14,167 nucleotides of DNA from NCBI GenBank assembly GCA_002339135.1, contig DDJR01000002.1, positions 10,008 through 24,174 on the forward strand, in the 5' to 3' direction. Shown one piece after another: positions 7,437 through 14,167 of the stretch. A program made the position numbers and the translations under genes. The notes under the pieces are model-generated. The model saw only the letters and a list, made by a program, of their open reading frames with translations. It was not told the DNA's origin and made no database searches. The DNA is from Flavobacteriales bacterium UBA2619. Lineage in GTDB: Bacteria; Bacteroidota; Bacteroidia; Flavobacteriales_D; Sanyastnellaceae. Each line of letters begins with the position of its first letter. The stretch's first letter is position 1.

Positions 7437-9259
7437 AGAACCATCACTTTTTTACCAGCTACGTTCACGTTGTTTACTTCTAGATGAATGAAGTATGCTC
7501 CAGGCGGTATTTGGGCAGCATTAAAGAATAGCTTCGTTTCTCCGAAGGGGAGATAACCTTTGTGAATGACTTCTAGTGTGCGGCCCAGTGCATCGCGCAA
7601 AACCACGCGTACATCTTGAGCTTTAGACATCATGACGGGTATACATGTTATGGCTGAAGCAGGGTTGGGATACACTTCGGAGAATGTCACGGAGTAATCC
7701 GGACCAAGTTCGACCATCCCATCGATGGCAGTTTCCCCAACTCGAAATTTCCACCAACCGAGTGGAGCAGGCATGGGAAGTGTCCCTGTTTTCCCTGAGA
7801 TAGCTTCCCCATTGATGTAATAGTAAACATAAGTTGCGTCAGGCATAGCGGGGATCTCAGCAGTAAAGTCCTCTCCATTCATGTTGCTAGATTCGACCAT
7901 TGTAACTTCAGTCCAAGGCCCCGTGGGTGCTGTGGTATAATATAATTTAGCTTCAGAAATACCGGACCTGTGGCTGAAGTAGGCATCAACAATGTATGCG
8001 TCAGTCGTGTTGTCAGTATCTGATAAAGGGAGATGGCTGATTAAAAGTGGATCTTCAACTGCCACGGAGTGTGTGATACAGTGTATCGCACCGCTTAATG
8101 AGATGATATCATTGTTGCCATCATCACAATCAATTCCTACGATTTCATATCCTGGCATCGTCTCCTCCCAAATCCTGATTGCCGTTGTGTCGTATTGCTC
8201 ATAATAAGTAGGCAGGAGTATTTTATTATTGACAAAGACAGCATTGCTATATGTTTCATACCAACCCCCAGTATTTGGATATCCACCTCCCAATTCAGGA
8301 GGGCTAGGAATTCGAACAATGTTAAATGGTGTGCCCCATTTGGTTGTAAAATTTGAAAGTATATAATCAATATTCGCATTGATTTGAGGACCATCTGCGA
8401 TCCCCTCAGGGTATTCAGAAACCATCAGAGTACTCTCATTTAGTAATTTCATATGCATGTCAATGTGGTGAATACCATCATAAGGCAGTGTGGGCATGGT
8501 GATCAATGTGTCGATCCCCATGAAAACTTCAAAAATATCTTCAATTTCAGTTGGTGTGTGATTTGGATAAGTCGTCCACCATGTTGATTCCCCATTGTTT
8601 TCATCATGTACAAGCTCAGACTCAAATGCGGTTCCGAATCCATCACTCATGTAGTTCCCTCCTGTGTTCATTAAATCATAGGGTGCAGCCGTTGTGCTAT
8701 AAACATCAATCCCCAAGTGTTCCCCAAGAGCATCAGAGACAACATCATCCTCTGGTCTGGGTCTGTTGTACATCCAATCAACTAAAATTCTGTCGTCATT
8801 CCATGATCCGTAAACAGTGTTCGCGCCATAATCTCGAATCCAAATGGTATTTAACTCTTGTTCTACAACATCGACATTGTCAAGGTCGATGGAACCTCCG
8901 CACGAATTTCCAAGTAAATAGTTGATTGTAGAACTCGGATTTTCAGTAAAAACAATCACACGGCATTCGCTGATGGAGGCTGCCACAATTTGTTTTAAAA
9001 TGCACGGATACCCTTGCCATGCTATTGTGAGGGCTTCAATTTCTTCCCATTCAGCAGCTGCTCTGAGGTTTGTGTAAGGTGGGGGAGTTTCGATTCCTCG
9101 ACTTAGAACGGTTGACACACCTTTGCTTTCTATGAGCGTTCTCTCCTCTATACCAACAGCATTCGCCCAAACTTTACTTACTTCTTGCGCCCCGACTTCC
9201 CCAATGGTCATGCACAGAATAAGTACGATAAAACCCTTGTTCATGTAGTTGTAAATCAT
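7433..9259 (-). CDS. Secreted PPAD/agmatine deiminase family protein with T9SS sorting domain
   Basis: 608-residue exported guanidino-group-modifying enzyme, predicted to hydrolyse a guanidine (peptidyl-arginine, agmatine or a relative) to a ureido group and ammonia. It has a signal peptide (MIYNYMNKG, hydrophobic 10-22, cleavage near GAQ 23-25), a pentein catalytic domain (about 55-400), an Ig/FnIII-like beta region (about 405-508), and a type A T9SS C-terminal domain (about 526-608) starting EVYPNPAS and ending in KKVMVL. Residues corresponding to the Porphyromonas gingivalis PPAD active site are present: D143 (WIRDYG), H265 and D267 (HHIDMHMKLL), N339 (TYSNAVFVNN) and C394 (GAIHCITHSV). 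RPRP at 166-169 resembles the PPAD arginines that bind a C-terminal carboxylate. The ATG at 9259 overlaps the upstream stop as ATGA; the ATG at 9244 is an alternative. Substrate is inference. Confidence 0.88.
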   Translation of the reverse strand: MIYNYMNKGFIVLILCMTIGEVGAQEVSKVWANAVGIEERTLIESKGVSTVLSRGIETPPPYTNLRAAAEWEEIEALTIAWQGYPCILKQIVAASISECRVIVFTENPSSTINYLLGNSCGGSIDLDNVDVVEQELNTIWIRDYGANTVYGSWNDDRILVDWMYNRPRPEDDVVSDALGEHLGIDVYSTTAAPYDLMNTGGNYMSDGFGTAFESELVHDENNGESTWWTTYPNHTPTEIEDIFEVFMGIDTLITMPTLPYDGIHHIDMHMKLLNESTLMVSEYPEGIADGPQINANIDYILSNFTTKWGTPFNIVRIPSPPELGGGYPNTGGWYETYSNAVFVNNKILLPTYYEQYDTTAIRIWEETMPGYEIVGIDCDDGNNDIISLSGAIHCITHSVAVEDPLLISHLPLSDTDNTTDAYIVDAYFSHRSGISEAKLYYTTAPTGPWTEVTMVESSNMNGEDFTAEIPAMPDATYVYYYINGEAISGKTGTLPMPAPLGWWKFRVGETAIDGMVELGPDYSVTFSEVYPNPASAITCIPVMMSKAQDVRVVLRDALGRTLEVIHKGYLPFGETKLFFNAAQIPPGAYFIHLEVNNVNVAGKKVMVL

Positions 9260-9942
9260 AGATTTTGGTTTTTTTCTCTTAAGATCTTATTGATAACAGC
9301 AGCGGAGAGTTTGTGGGTTCCATTTGGTTTGTGGCTCGTGACATTGTGTCCCCATTGTTTCAGCATATCGACCTCTTTTTCATGAACATCTAAAGATCCA
9401 TACTCGTCGTCTATAGGTCTTATGAGGTGAATTTCACTGATCCGCTTGTCTAGATTTGGCTCCTCTTGATTCCATTCTGTGGGCAATGTTCCAGAAGCAA
9501 AAATCACTTTATCCACTTTCATTCCATGATTTAACCACCTCGCTGCAGTTGCCACTCCTTGGGAGAAACCAATTAATGTTACAGAAACAGAATCTTCAAT
9601 ATTGAGGCTGGTCCACCATTTGTTTAAATATGAGAGGTGATCATGAATTTCACTTGCTCGATCATCGCTGGTCATCCATGAAGCACCAATTTTTCCATCA
9701 AACCCATTAACATAAAATCGACTGAGTCCTTCGGGCGCACAAATTGACCTTCCTCCCCCTTCTAATTCTCGAATTCCATTCAGCATATAAGCTGGGTGCT
9801 GGCCATATCCGTGCAGAACAACAATAACTTCGCAGGCCTCACTGGGGTTTTCACCAGTATGAAACCACCGCGCTTTTTTTGTAATTTCTATTGGGTGTTC
9901 CGAAATGTTTTCAGGAAGAGGATATTTTAATTTGGGATCCAT
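9256..9942 (-). CDS. Alpha/beta-hydrolase, predicted phospholipase/carboxylesterase
   Basis: 228-residue serine hydrolase resembling the YpfH/carboxylesterase group; the natural ester is unknown. It shows the fold's marks in order: LHGYG (43-47) as the oxyanion-hole strand turn, GASWMTSDDRASEI (86-99), the nucleophile elbow GFSQG with S127, an Asp in RPIDDEYG (178 or 179), and H210 in GTHKLS, completing a Ser-Asp-His triad. No signal peptide is visible, so it is probably cytoplasmic. The frame extends to an ATG at 9993, but that would overlap the preceding gene by 43 bp. The ATG at 9942 (MDPKLKYPLP) lies 8 nt after that gene's stop and keeps all conserved segments. Its stop overlaps the deiminase start as ATGA, which suggests translational coupling. 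Confidence 0.85.
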   Translation of the reverse strand: MDPKLKYPLPENISEHPIEITKKARWFHTGENPSEACEVIVVLHGYGQHPAYMLNGIRELEGGGRSICAPEGLSRFYVNGFDGKIGASWMTSDDRASEIHDHLSYLNKWWTSLNIEDSVSVTLIGFSQGVATAARWLNHGMKVDKVIFASGTLPTEWNQEEPNLDKRISEIHLIRPIDDEYGSLDVHEKEVDMLKQWGHNVTSHKPNGTHKLSAAVINKILREKNQNL

Positions 9943-9950
9943 AGGTATGC

Positions 9951-10604
9951 CTAATAATTTATTTCTAACAAAGTCGTCTCGAATGCTGGGCAAAACACAG
10001 AATCTACCACCTCAATGTCTTCTTCATATGACTGATTAATGAAAAGATAGGGCATCCATTTGTCTCCAGGAAGAGAGCAATTTATTTCATCATTTACATT
10101 TGCTCCTTCAAAGACAAACCAGTCATTGCCACAATTTGTGAGTTGGCCATAATCTCCAAGCATTCTGATTCTGGCTTTGTCATTTTTAAACGAAGGGGAG
10201 GTGTTGATGATTTTGATTTTTAATTGCGCCTTCGGCGTTGCAATTAAGTCTACATGAACGGGCATGTTAGGTGTGAACGCCTCAGGGTCGATGTTTTGAA
10301 CGATACTAAACCAACCTTCTGAGTCTATTTCAACTTGATACTCCAATGCATTTTTTCTTGGGAAGCTGATAGAAAAAAAGCCTGATTCATCTGTTGTTGT
10401 TTTGCCTGCACTCTCAAAGAACCCGTTTAAAATGCCACTTTCAAGTATTTGCTCTTGGAGTTCAACTTCAAAGCCCACGCACGGCAAGTTTGTGGCTTGC
10501 TCGTTAACTACGCCTTCAAGGATGTATGTGTTTGCGCAATCTTCCCTGCAGCAGCCAGACAGGATGAAGATGACTGTTAAAAAAGAGAGGACCCGAACCC
10601 TCAT
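9951..10604 (-). CDS. Small lipoprotein with carboxypeptidase-regulatory-like domain
   Basis: 217-residue predicted lipoprotein of unknown function. The signal peptide is MRVRV then hydrophobic LSFLTVIFIL, ending in the lipobox LSGC with C18 as the lipidated residue. The mature start C-C-R-E-D-C is partly acidic, which in Bacteroidota can mark export to the cell surface, although it is not a classic signal. Residues about 27-107 (YILEGVVNEQAT, then GKTTTDESGFFSISFP at 67-82) look like a transthyretin-like, carboxypeptidase-regulatory-like beta sandwich. The remainder (about 120-217) is probably also beta-rich, with four cysteines in the second half or nearby (C42, C158, C176, C205) that could pair once exported. 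The start overlaps the pcrA stop as ATGA, so it is probably co-translated with the helicase. Confidence 0.75.
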   Translation of the reverse strand: MRVRVLSFLTVIFILSGCCREDCANTYILEGVVNEQATNLPCVGFEVELQEQILESGILNGFFESAGKTTTDESGFFSISFPRKNALEYQVEIDSEGWFSIVQNIDPEAFTPNMPVHVDLIATPKAQLKIKIINTSPSFKNDKARIRMLGDYGQLTNCGNDWFVFEGANVNDEINCSLPGDKWMPYLFINQSYEEDIEVVDSVFCPAFETTLLEINY

Positions 10605-12964
10605 ATAATATTGAGTTTGGCAAACTTGAGTAACAGTTGTTTGGTTCCTACAGTGGGGAAGAAAATAGTCGCCTTCACATTGGGTATATCTCCTTCAATC
10701 TTGGTGACTTTCCCCTTTCCAAATTTAACGTGTTGAACGGTATTTCCCACGGAAAGTTGATTGGGTTTGGAGGTTGTCTCCTGTCCTAAGCTGGTTGATT
10801 CGGATGTCGCTTTAGGTTCTCCAGAATCAGCAACCTTTGTGAGATTCCTGCCTCCGATTGTCGGTTTATATGCGTTTTTATCTTTCTTCCTTCCGCTTAA
10901 TGATGGGCTGTGAGTTGTTATTGTTCTGTAAATTTTCTCCTCGTCGTCAAAGTTGCCATCACCCTTTGAGCTCCAACCGCGTGGGTTAAAATGTCCCTGA
11001 CTTCCAGAAGGCCGGATAATGTACTGTTCATCAATCTCATCAAGAAATCGGCTGGGATCACCATGGTGCATCTGGCCCCACTTAAAACGTGATGTGGCAT
11101 AAGATAAAACACAGCTTTGTTCTGCTCTGGTGAGAGCTACATAAAAGAGTCTGCGTTCCTCCTCCATATCTGCTCTAGAATCCATTGATCTTTGGCTGGG
11201 GAACAGATTTTCTTCAAGTCCCACAATGTGGACATGTTTAAACTCAAGTCCCTTTGATGCATGGATTGTCATGAGGGACACTTTGTTCGTATCGTCGTCG
11301 TCGTTGTCCGCATCTGTTAGCAGAGCAACATCAAGCAGGAATTCCGACAGTGTACGCAGTTCGTCTGGTTTTTCAGAATCTTCCTGCTCGCTGAATGACT
11401 GCAATCCATTGAGAAGCTCTTGTATATTGTCGTAACGGGCAACTCCTTCAGGTGATTTGTCAGTGTAGAGTTGGTGAATTAAGCCTGTCCGTTTTGCAAT
11501 TTGTAGTCCAAGAGCATGTGCTGTCAATCCAGATAAGGCAGCAGCAAATTCATTCATCATGGCTGTAAAATCCTGAATCTTAGTCCAAGCGGCTTTTTTT
11601 ATTGTCTCAGGCTGTTGACCCAATGACATCAAATCATAAACACCCATATCTCTTTCTCCAGCTGCGGTGAACAGCTTATCGACTGTCGTGCCGCCTATCC
11701 CTCGTGTTGGGTAATTAATGATGCGTCTGAGTGCTTCGTCATCTCTTGGGTTCGCCGTCAACCTAAAATAGGCAATTAAATCTTTGATTTCTTTTCTTTG
11801 ATAAAAGCTCTGCCCACCATAGATGCGGTAAGGAATATTAATCTTCCTCAAACTCTCCTCAAACGATCTAGACTGTGCATTGGTTCGGTACAAAATTGCA
11901 AAGTCTCCATAGTCAGAACCGGCTCTTCCGCGCATTTCGTAAATGCTGTCTGAGACAAATCTACCTTCATAGTTGTCGCTTGCGGCTTTGTGAATTTTTA
12001 TTTTTTCTCCTTCTGCGTTGGCTGTCCAAACTTCTTTTTTAATTTGATCTTGATTTGCCGCAATCACTGAATTTGCTGCATTCACGATAACTTTAGTTGA
12101 CCTGTAATTTTGCTCTAGTTTGTAGGTCTTGGTGTCGGGGTAATCTTTCTTGAAGTTGAGAATGTTTTGAATACTAGCCCCTCTAAACCCATAGATAGAT
12201 TGGGCATCATCCCCAACCACACAGATGTTTTCATTTGCTGCAGCAAGCTGCTTGATGATCAGGTACTGCGCATAATTCGTGTCTTGATACTCATCTACAA
12301 GAATATACTGGAATCGATGTTGGTACTTGTTTAGTAGATCAGGGAAATCTCTCAATAAGACATTCATTTTATAGAGAAGATCGTCAAAGTCCATTGCGCC
12401 AGCTCTCATGCAGCGATTTTCGTAAACCTTAAAAATCTTTGATATAAAGGGTCTGCCTGATTGTCTGTCTTCAGCCTGTATTTCAGCATGATTTAAATAA
12501 TCATCTGCATTTAGCAAGTTGTTTTTCGCACCAGAAATGCGTTTCGCGACAGCGGCAGTTTTATATTCTTTGTCATCCAACTTCAGCCCTTTGACAATGT
12601 CTTTAATTAATGCTTTTGAATCCTGACTATCGTAAATGGTAAAATTATGTGGATAATTAATCCGATCGCTCTCCACCCGTAAAATTCTCGCAAAAACGCT
12701 GTGAAAGGTACCCATCATTAGGTTTCGAGCTTCATTGTGTCCTACAACTCGACCTACTCTTTCTTTCATTTCTTTGGCAGCTTTATTTGTAAAAGTCAAG
12801 GCCAAAACAGAAAATGGATCAACCCCTTTCCGCATCAAATGAGCAATTCGATAAGTTAGTACGCGCGTCTTGCCACTACCTGCACCAGCAATGACCATCA
12901 TGGGGCCATTAATGTGTTCTGCAGCTTCCCTTTGGGGTATGTTTAATTCGTCTAAAAAATTCAC
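10601..12964 (-). CDS. pcrA: ATP-dependent 3'-5' DNA helicase, PcrA/UvrD family
   Basis: 787-residue superfamily 1A helicase that unwinds DNA in repair and at stalled replication or transcription complexes. All motifs are intact: Q-motif region LNIPQREA (7-14), Walker A GAGSGKT (27-33), Ia LTFTNKAA (56-63), Ib GTFHS (85-89), Walker B VDEYQDTN (223-230), III VVGDDAQSIYGFRGA (249-263), IV EQNYRS (284-289), V TIHASKGLEF (566-575) and VI VALTRAE (609-615). An acidic patch, DADNDDDD, lies at 551-558. After a low-complexity linker (about 650-735), the C-terminus (about 738-787, VGNTVQHVKFGKGKV) is the Tudor-like domain that binds RNA polymerase in PcrA. The start codon is GTG, directly after an in-frame TAA; no ATG precedes the Walker A except at M22, which is too late. 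Lipoprotein, esterase and deiminase genes follow with almost no gaps. Confidence 0.95.
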   Translation of the reverse strand: MNFLDELNIPQREAAEHINGPMMVIAGAGSGKTRVLTYRIAHLMRKGVDPFSVLALTFTNKAAKEMKERVGRVVGHNEARNLMMGTFHSVFARILRVESDRINYPHNFTIYDSQDSKALIKDIVKGLKLDDKEYKTAAVAKRISGAKNNLLNADDYLNHAEIQAEDRQSGRPFISKIFKVYENRCMRAGAMDFDDLLYKMNVLLRDFPDLLNKYQHRFQYILVDEYQDTNYAQYLIIKQLAAANENICVVGDDAQSIYGFRGASIQNILNFKKDYPDTKTYKLEQNYRSTKVIVNAANSVIAANQDQIKKEVWTANAEGEKIKIHKAASDNYEGRFVSDSIYEMRGRAGSDYGDFAILYRTNAQSRSFEESLRKINIPYRIYGGQSFYQRKEIKDLIAYFRLTANPRDDEALRRIINYPTRGIGGTTVDKLFTAAGERDMGVYDLMSLGQQPETIKKAAWTKIQDFTAMMNEFAAALSGLTAHALGLQIAKRTGLIHQLYTDKSPEGVARYDNIQELLNGLQSFSEQEDSEKPDELRTLSEFLLDVALLTDADNDDDDTNKVSLMTIHASKGLEFKHVHIVGLEENLFPSQRSMDSRADMEEERRLFYVALTRAEQSCVLSYATSRFKWGQMHHGDPSRFLDEIDEQYIIRPSGSQGHFNPRGWSSKGDGNFDDEEKIYRTITTHSPSLSGRKKDKNAYKPTIGGRNLTKVADSGEPKATSESTSLGQETTSKPNQLSVGNTVQHVKFGKGKVTKIEGDIPNVKATIFFPTVGTKQLLLKFAKLNII

Positions 12965-12968
12965 TTAG

Positions 12969-12998
12969 CGAAGTTAAGACGTTGTGTATTTAGTTCAA
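12969..12998 (-). promoter_or_regulatory. Candidate pcrA promoter (TTG-N19-TAACTTCG)
   Basis: On the minus strand, TTG (12998-12996), 19 nt, then TAACTTCG (12976-12969). Spacing equals that of the rpsL promoter, and the -7 box has one mismatch to TAnnTTTG. It ends only 4 nt before the GTG start, so the transcript would have almost no leader. One mismatch and the odd position keep confidence modest. Confidence 0.4.
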
Positions 12999-13045
12999 TA
13001 CAAACTCTGGTTTATCATTTTGAAGGAAAAAACATCAGATCGTTG

Positions 13046-13075
13046 TTGGAAATTATAAGAAATGTCATACTTTTG
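13046..13075 (+). promoter_or_regulatory. rpsL/str operon promoter (TTG-N19-TACTTTTG)
   Basis: TTG at 13046-13048, a 19-nt spacer, then TACTTTTG at 13068-13075 followed by CACC. This is an exact match to the Bacteroidota sigma-ABfr consensus -33/-7 elements. Transcription would start near 13079-13080, giving a leader of about 58 nt before rpsL. It is the best promoter in the window and drives ribosomal protein genes, as expected. Confidence 0.82.
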
Positions 13076-13079
13076 CACC

Positions 13080-13096
13080 CCCAATAAAACTTTGGG
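13080..13096 (+). other. Small 5' stem-loop at the start of the str operon leader
   Basis: CCCAA (13080-13084) can pair with TTGGG (13092-13096) around a 7-nt loop. It falls right at the predicted transcript 5' end, where such hairpins can protect mRNA or take part in control. The stem is only 5 bp, so this is tentative. The rest of the leader to 13137 shows no clear structure and no Shine-Dalgarno sequence. Confidence 0.3.
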
Positions 13097-13137
13097 AATG
13101 TCTTTTTTATGCCCATTAGAAAACGTCAACAGCGACT

Positions 13138-13518
13138 ATGCCTACAATACAGCAGCTAATACGCAAGGGCCGGTACACAAAGCCGGTGACAAGTAAGTCC
13201 GCAGCATTGGACTCGTGCCCACAAAGACGTGGAGTATGTGTTCGTGTTTACACGACTACGCCTAAGAAGCCTAACTCAGCGATGAGAAAGGTTGCCCGTG
13301 TCCGTTTAACTAACGGTAACGAGGTGAATGCTTATATAGGCGGAGAAGGCCACAATCTTCAAGAACACAGTATTGTGCTTGTTCGCGGAGGTCGTGTGAA
13401 AGATCTCCCAGGTGTTCGTTACCACATTGTACGTGGTGCACTCGATACCGCAGGTGTAGATGGTCGAACACAAGGTCGCTCTAAGTACGGAGCTAAACGA
13501 GCTAAAAAGAAGAAATAA
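13138..13518 (+). CDS. rpsL: 30S ribosomal protein S12
   Basis: 126-residue S12, a decoding-centre protein of the small ribosomal subunit. Its sequence is near-consensus throughout: CPQRRGVCVRVYTTTPKKPNSA (from 27), LTNGNEVNAYIGGEGHNLQEHS (from 57), VRGGRVKDLPGVRYHIVRGALD (from 82) and a basic C-terminus KYGAKRAKKKK. K43 and K88, the usual sites of streptomycin-resistance changes (K42 and K87 in mature E. coli numbering), are both wild-type lysine, and D89, the methylthiolation site in some bacteria, is present. First gene of the str operon; rpsG starts 8 nt downstream. The promoter is at 13046-13075. Confidence 0.98.
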   Translation: MPTIQQLIRKGRYTKPVTSKSAALDSCPQRRGVCVRVYTTTPKKPNSAMRKVARVRLTNGNEVNAYIGGEGHNLQEHSIVLVRGGRVKDLPGVRYHIVRGALDTAGVDGRTQGRSKYGAKRAKKKK

Positions 13519-13526
13519 ACTGAACT

Positions 13527-13994
13527 ATGAGAAGGAAAGTAGCTAAAAAGCACCGCGTCCTCCCGGATCCAATATTCGGAGATGTTCAAGTAACTGTTTT
13601 CGTCAACAGCTTAATGAAGGACGGAAAGAAGAGTACTGCATTTAAGATTTTCTATAGCGCAATTGAAAAAGTATCTGAGAAATCTGGTGAAGATGGATTG
13701 GACCTTTTCAAGAAAGCGTTATTGAATGTCACACCTGGAGTTGAGGTTAGAAGCCGCCGTGTCGGTGGAGCAACTTTCCAAATTCCAACACCTATCCGTG
13801 ATAGTCGCAAAAACAGTCTTGCGATGAACTGGCTAATTGGATTTGCACGTAAGCGCAATGAGAAGTCAATGTCTCATCGTTTAGCAGCCGAAATTATTGC
13901 AGCATCCAAAGAAGAGGGAGCTACTTTCAAGAAGAAAGAAGATACCCACAGAATGGCTGAAGCTAACAAAGCATTCGCTCACTTCCGTTTCTAA
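13527..13994 (+). CDS. rpsG: 30S ribosomal protein S7
   Basis: 155-residue S7, the primary 16S rRNA-binding protein that organises assembly of the 30S head and lies near the E site. Typical features: MRRKVAKKHRVLPDPIFGDVQV at the N-terminus, LMKDGKKSTAFKIFYSA (about 29-45), NVTPGVEVRSRRVGGATFQIP (about 67-87) and the C-terminal KKKEDTHRMAEANKAFAHFRF. The length is normal for Bacteroidota. It sits between rpsL (8-nt gap) and fusA (6-nt gap). In E. coli S7 represses its own operon by binding the rpsL-rpsG spacer; the 8-nt spacer here is too short for that structure, so control, if any, must work differently. Confidence 0.98.
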   Translation: MRRKVAKKHRVLPDPIFGDVQVTVFVNSLMKDGKKSTAFKIFYSAIEKVSEKSGEDGLDLFKKALLNVTPGVEVRSRRVGGATFQIPTPIRDSRKNSLAMNWLIGFARKRNEKSMSHRLAAEIIAASKEEGATFKKKEDTHRMAEANKAFAHFRF

Positions 13995-14000
13995 ACTATC

Positions 14001-14167
14001 ATGGCAAAGAGAGATCTCAACCTTACAAGGAACATCGGCATTATGGCCCACGTTGATGCCGGTAAAACGACAACGACAGAGCGCATCCTTTACTATACAG
14101 GTATTTCACACAAAATCGGTGAAGTGCATGATGGTGCGGCTACAATGGATTGGATGGAGCAAGAGCA
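14001..14167 (+). CDS. fusA: Translation elongation factor G, N-terminal fragment
   Basis: The first 55 codons of EF-G, the GTPase that drives ribosomal translocation; the window ends inside the gene, so the truncation is an artefact of the window edge. It starts MAKRDLNLTRNIGI, followed by the G1 P-loop AHVDAGKT (16-23) and TTTERILYYTGISHKIGEVHDG, then ATMDWMEQE, all standard for EF-G. The ATG at 14001 follows the rpsG stop by 6 nt. Being in the str operon supports the main fusA copy over a paralogue. Confidence 0.95.
   Translation, partial: MAKRDLNLTRNIGIMAHVDAGKTTTTERILYYTGISHKIGEVHDGAATMDWMEQE

Noticed and set aside
8551..8925. 124-codon plus-strand open frame, rich in His, Cys and Gln
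   Set aside because: It lies wholly inside the deiminase gene on the other strand, has no family resemblance, and its odd composition is explained by being antisense to coding sequence.
9943..9993. Extended N-terminus for the alpha/beta-hydrolase (ATG at 9993)
   Set aside because: It would overlap the lipoprotein gene by 43 bp, while the ATG at 9942 sits 8 nt after that gene's stop and retains the whole fold.
1..14167. Defence system, prophage, transposon, CRISPR array or RNA gene
   Set aside because: Every open frame above about 120 codons is either an identified gene or a shadow of one. No direct-repeat arrays, transposase or integrase motifs, or tRNA-like cloverleafs were seen by eye. 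A covariance-model search (tRNAscan-SE, Rfam) could still find a small RNA I missed.

Overview
The window looks like a stretch of core chromosome from a Bacteroidota bacterium, probably a free-living member of the Flavobacteriales. Four things point there. The promoter before rpsL has the Bacteroidota form TTG-N19-TAnnTTTG. Start codons generally lack Shine-Dalgarno sequences. A secreted enzyme carries a C-terminal type IX secretion (T9SS) sorting domain. The gene content (alaS beside a divergent M23 peptidase and a MerR-like regulator, a BI-1 protein, a lone copy of the signal-peptidase-I N-terminal module, a PPAD-like deiminase) is typical of that phylum. I see no insertion sequence, integrase, CRISPR array, tRNA or rRNA.

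Layout. 66-500 (+): small three-helix membrane protein. 513-3128 (-): alanyl-tRNA synthetase. 3196-4661 (+): M23 peptidoglycan peptidase and a short MerR-type regulator. 4651-5616 (-): ADP-heptose epimerase HldD. 5669-7436 (+): 6-pyruvoyl-tetrahydropterin synthase, GTP cyclohydrolase I (FolE) and a Bax-inhibitor-1 family membrane protein, tightly packed. 12964 down to 7433 (-): PcrA/UvrD helicase, a small lipoprotein, an alpha/beta-hydrolase and a secreted PPAD/agmatine-deiminase-family protein, joined by two ATGA stop/start overlaps and one 8-nt gap. 13138 to the end (+): rpsL, rpsG and the first 55 codons of fusA, the start of the str operon.

How the genes fit together. FolE and PTPS catalyse two consecutive steps from GTP towards a reduced pterin. 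The M23 peptidase and HldD both serve the cell envelope. The deiminase, lipoprotein and possibly the esterase form an envelope or extracellular group that appears to be co-transcribed behind a housekeeping helicase. Transcription units alternate in direction. All three convergent junctions are 12 bp apart or overlapping, so there is no room for ordinary intergenic terminators. The longest non-coding stretch is 173 bp (12965-13137), which holds the divergent pcrA and rpsL promoters.

Most of the window is ordinary. The observations most worth a second look are the secreted deiminase, which keeps a PPAD-like active site and a possible C-terminal-arginine recognition motif; the symmetric divergent promoter between hldD and the PTPS gene; promoter-like elements sitting only 4-5 nt before the pcrA and hldD start codons; and an Asp-to-Asn change at a putative pH-sensor position in the BI-1 protein. 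I found no convincing new defence or mobile system.
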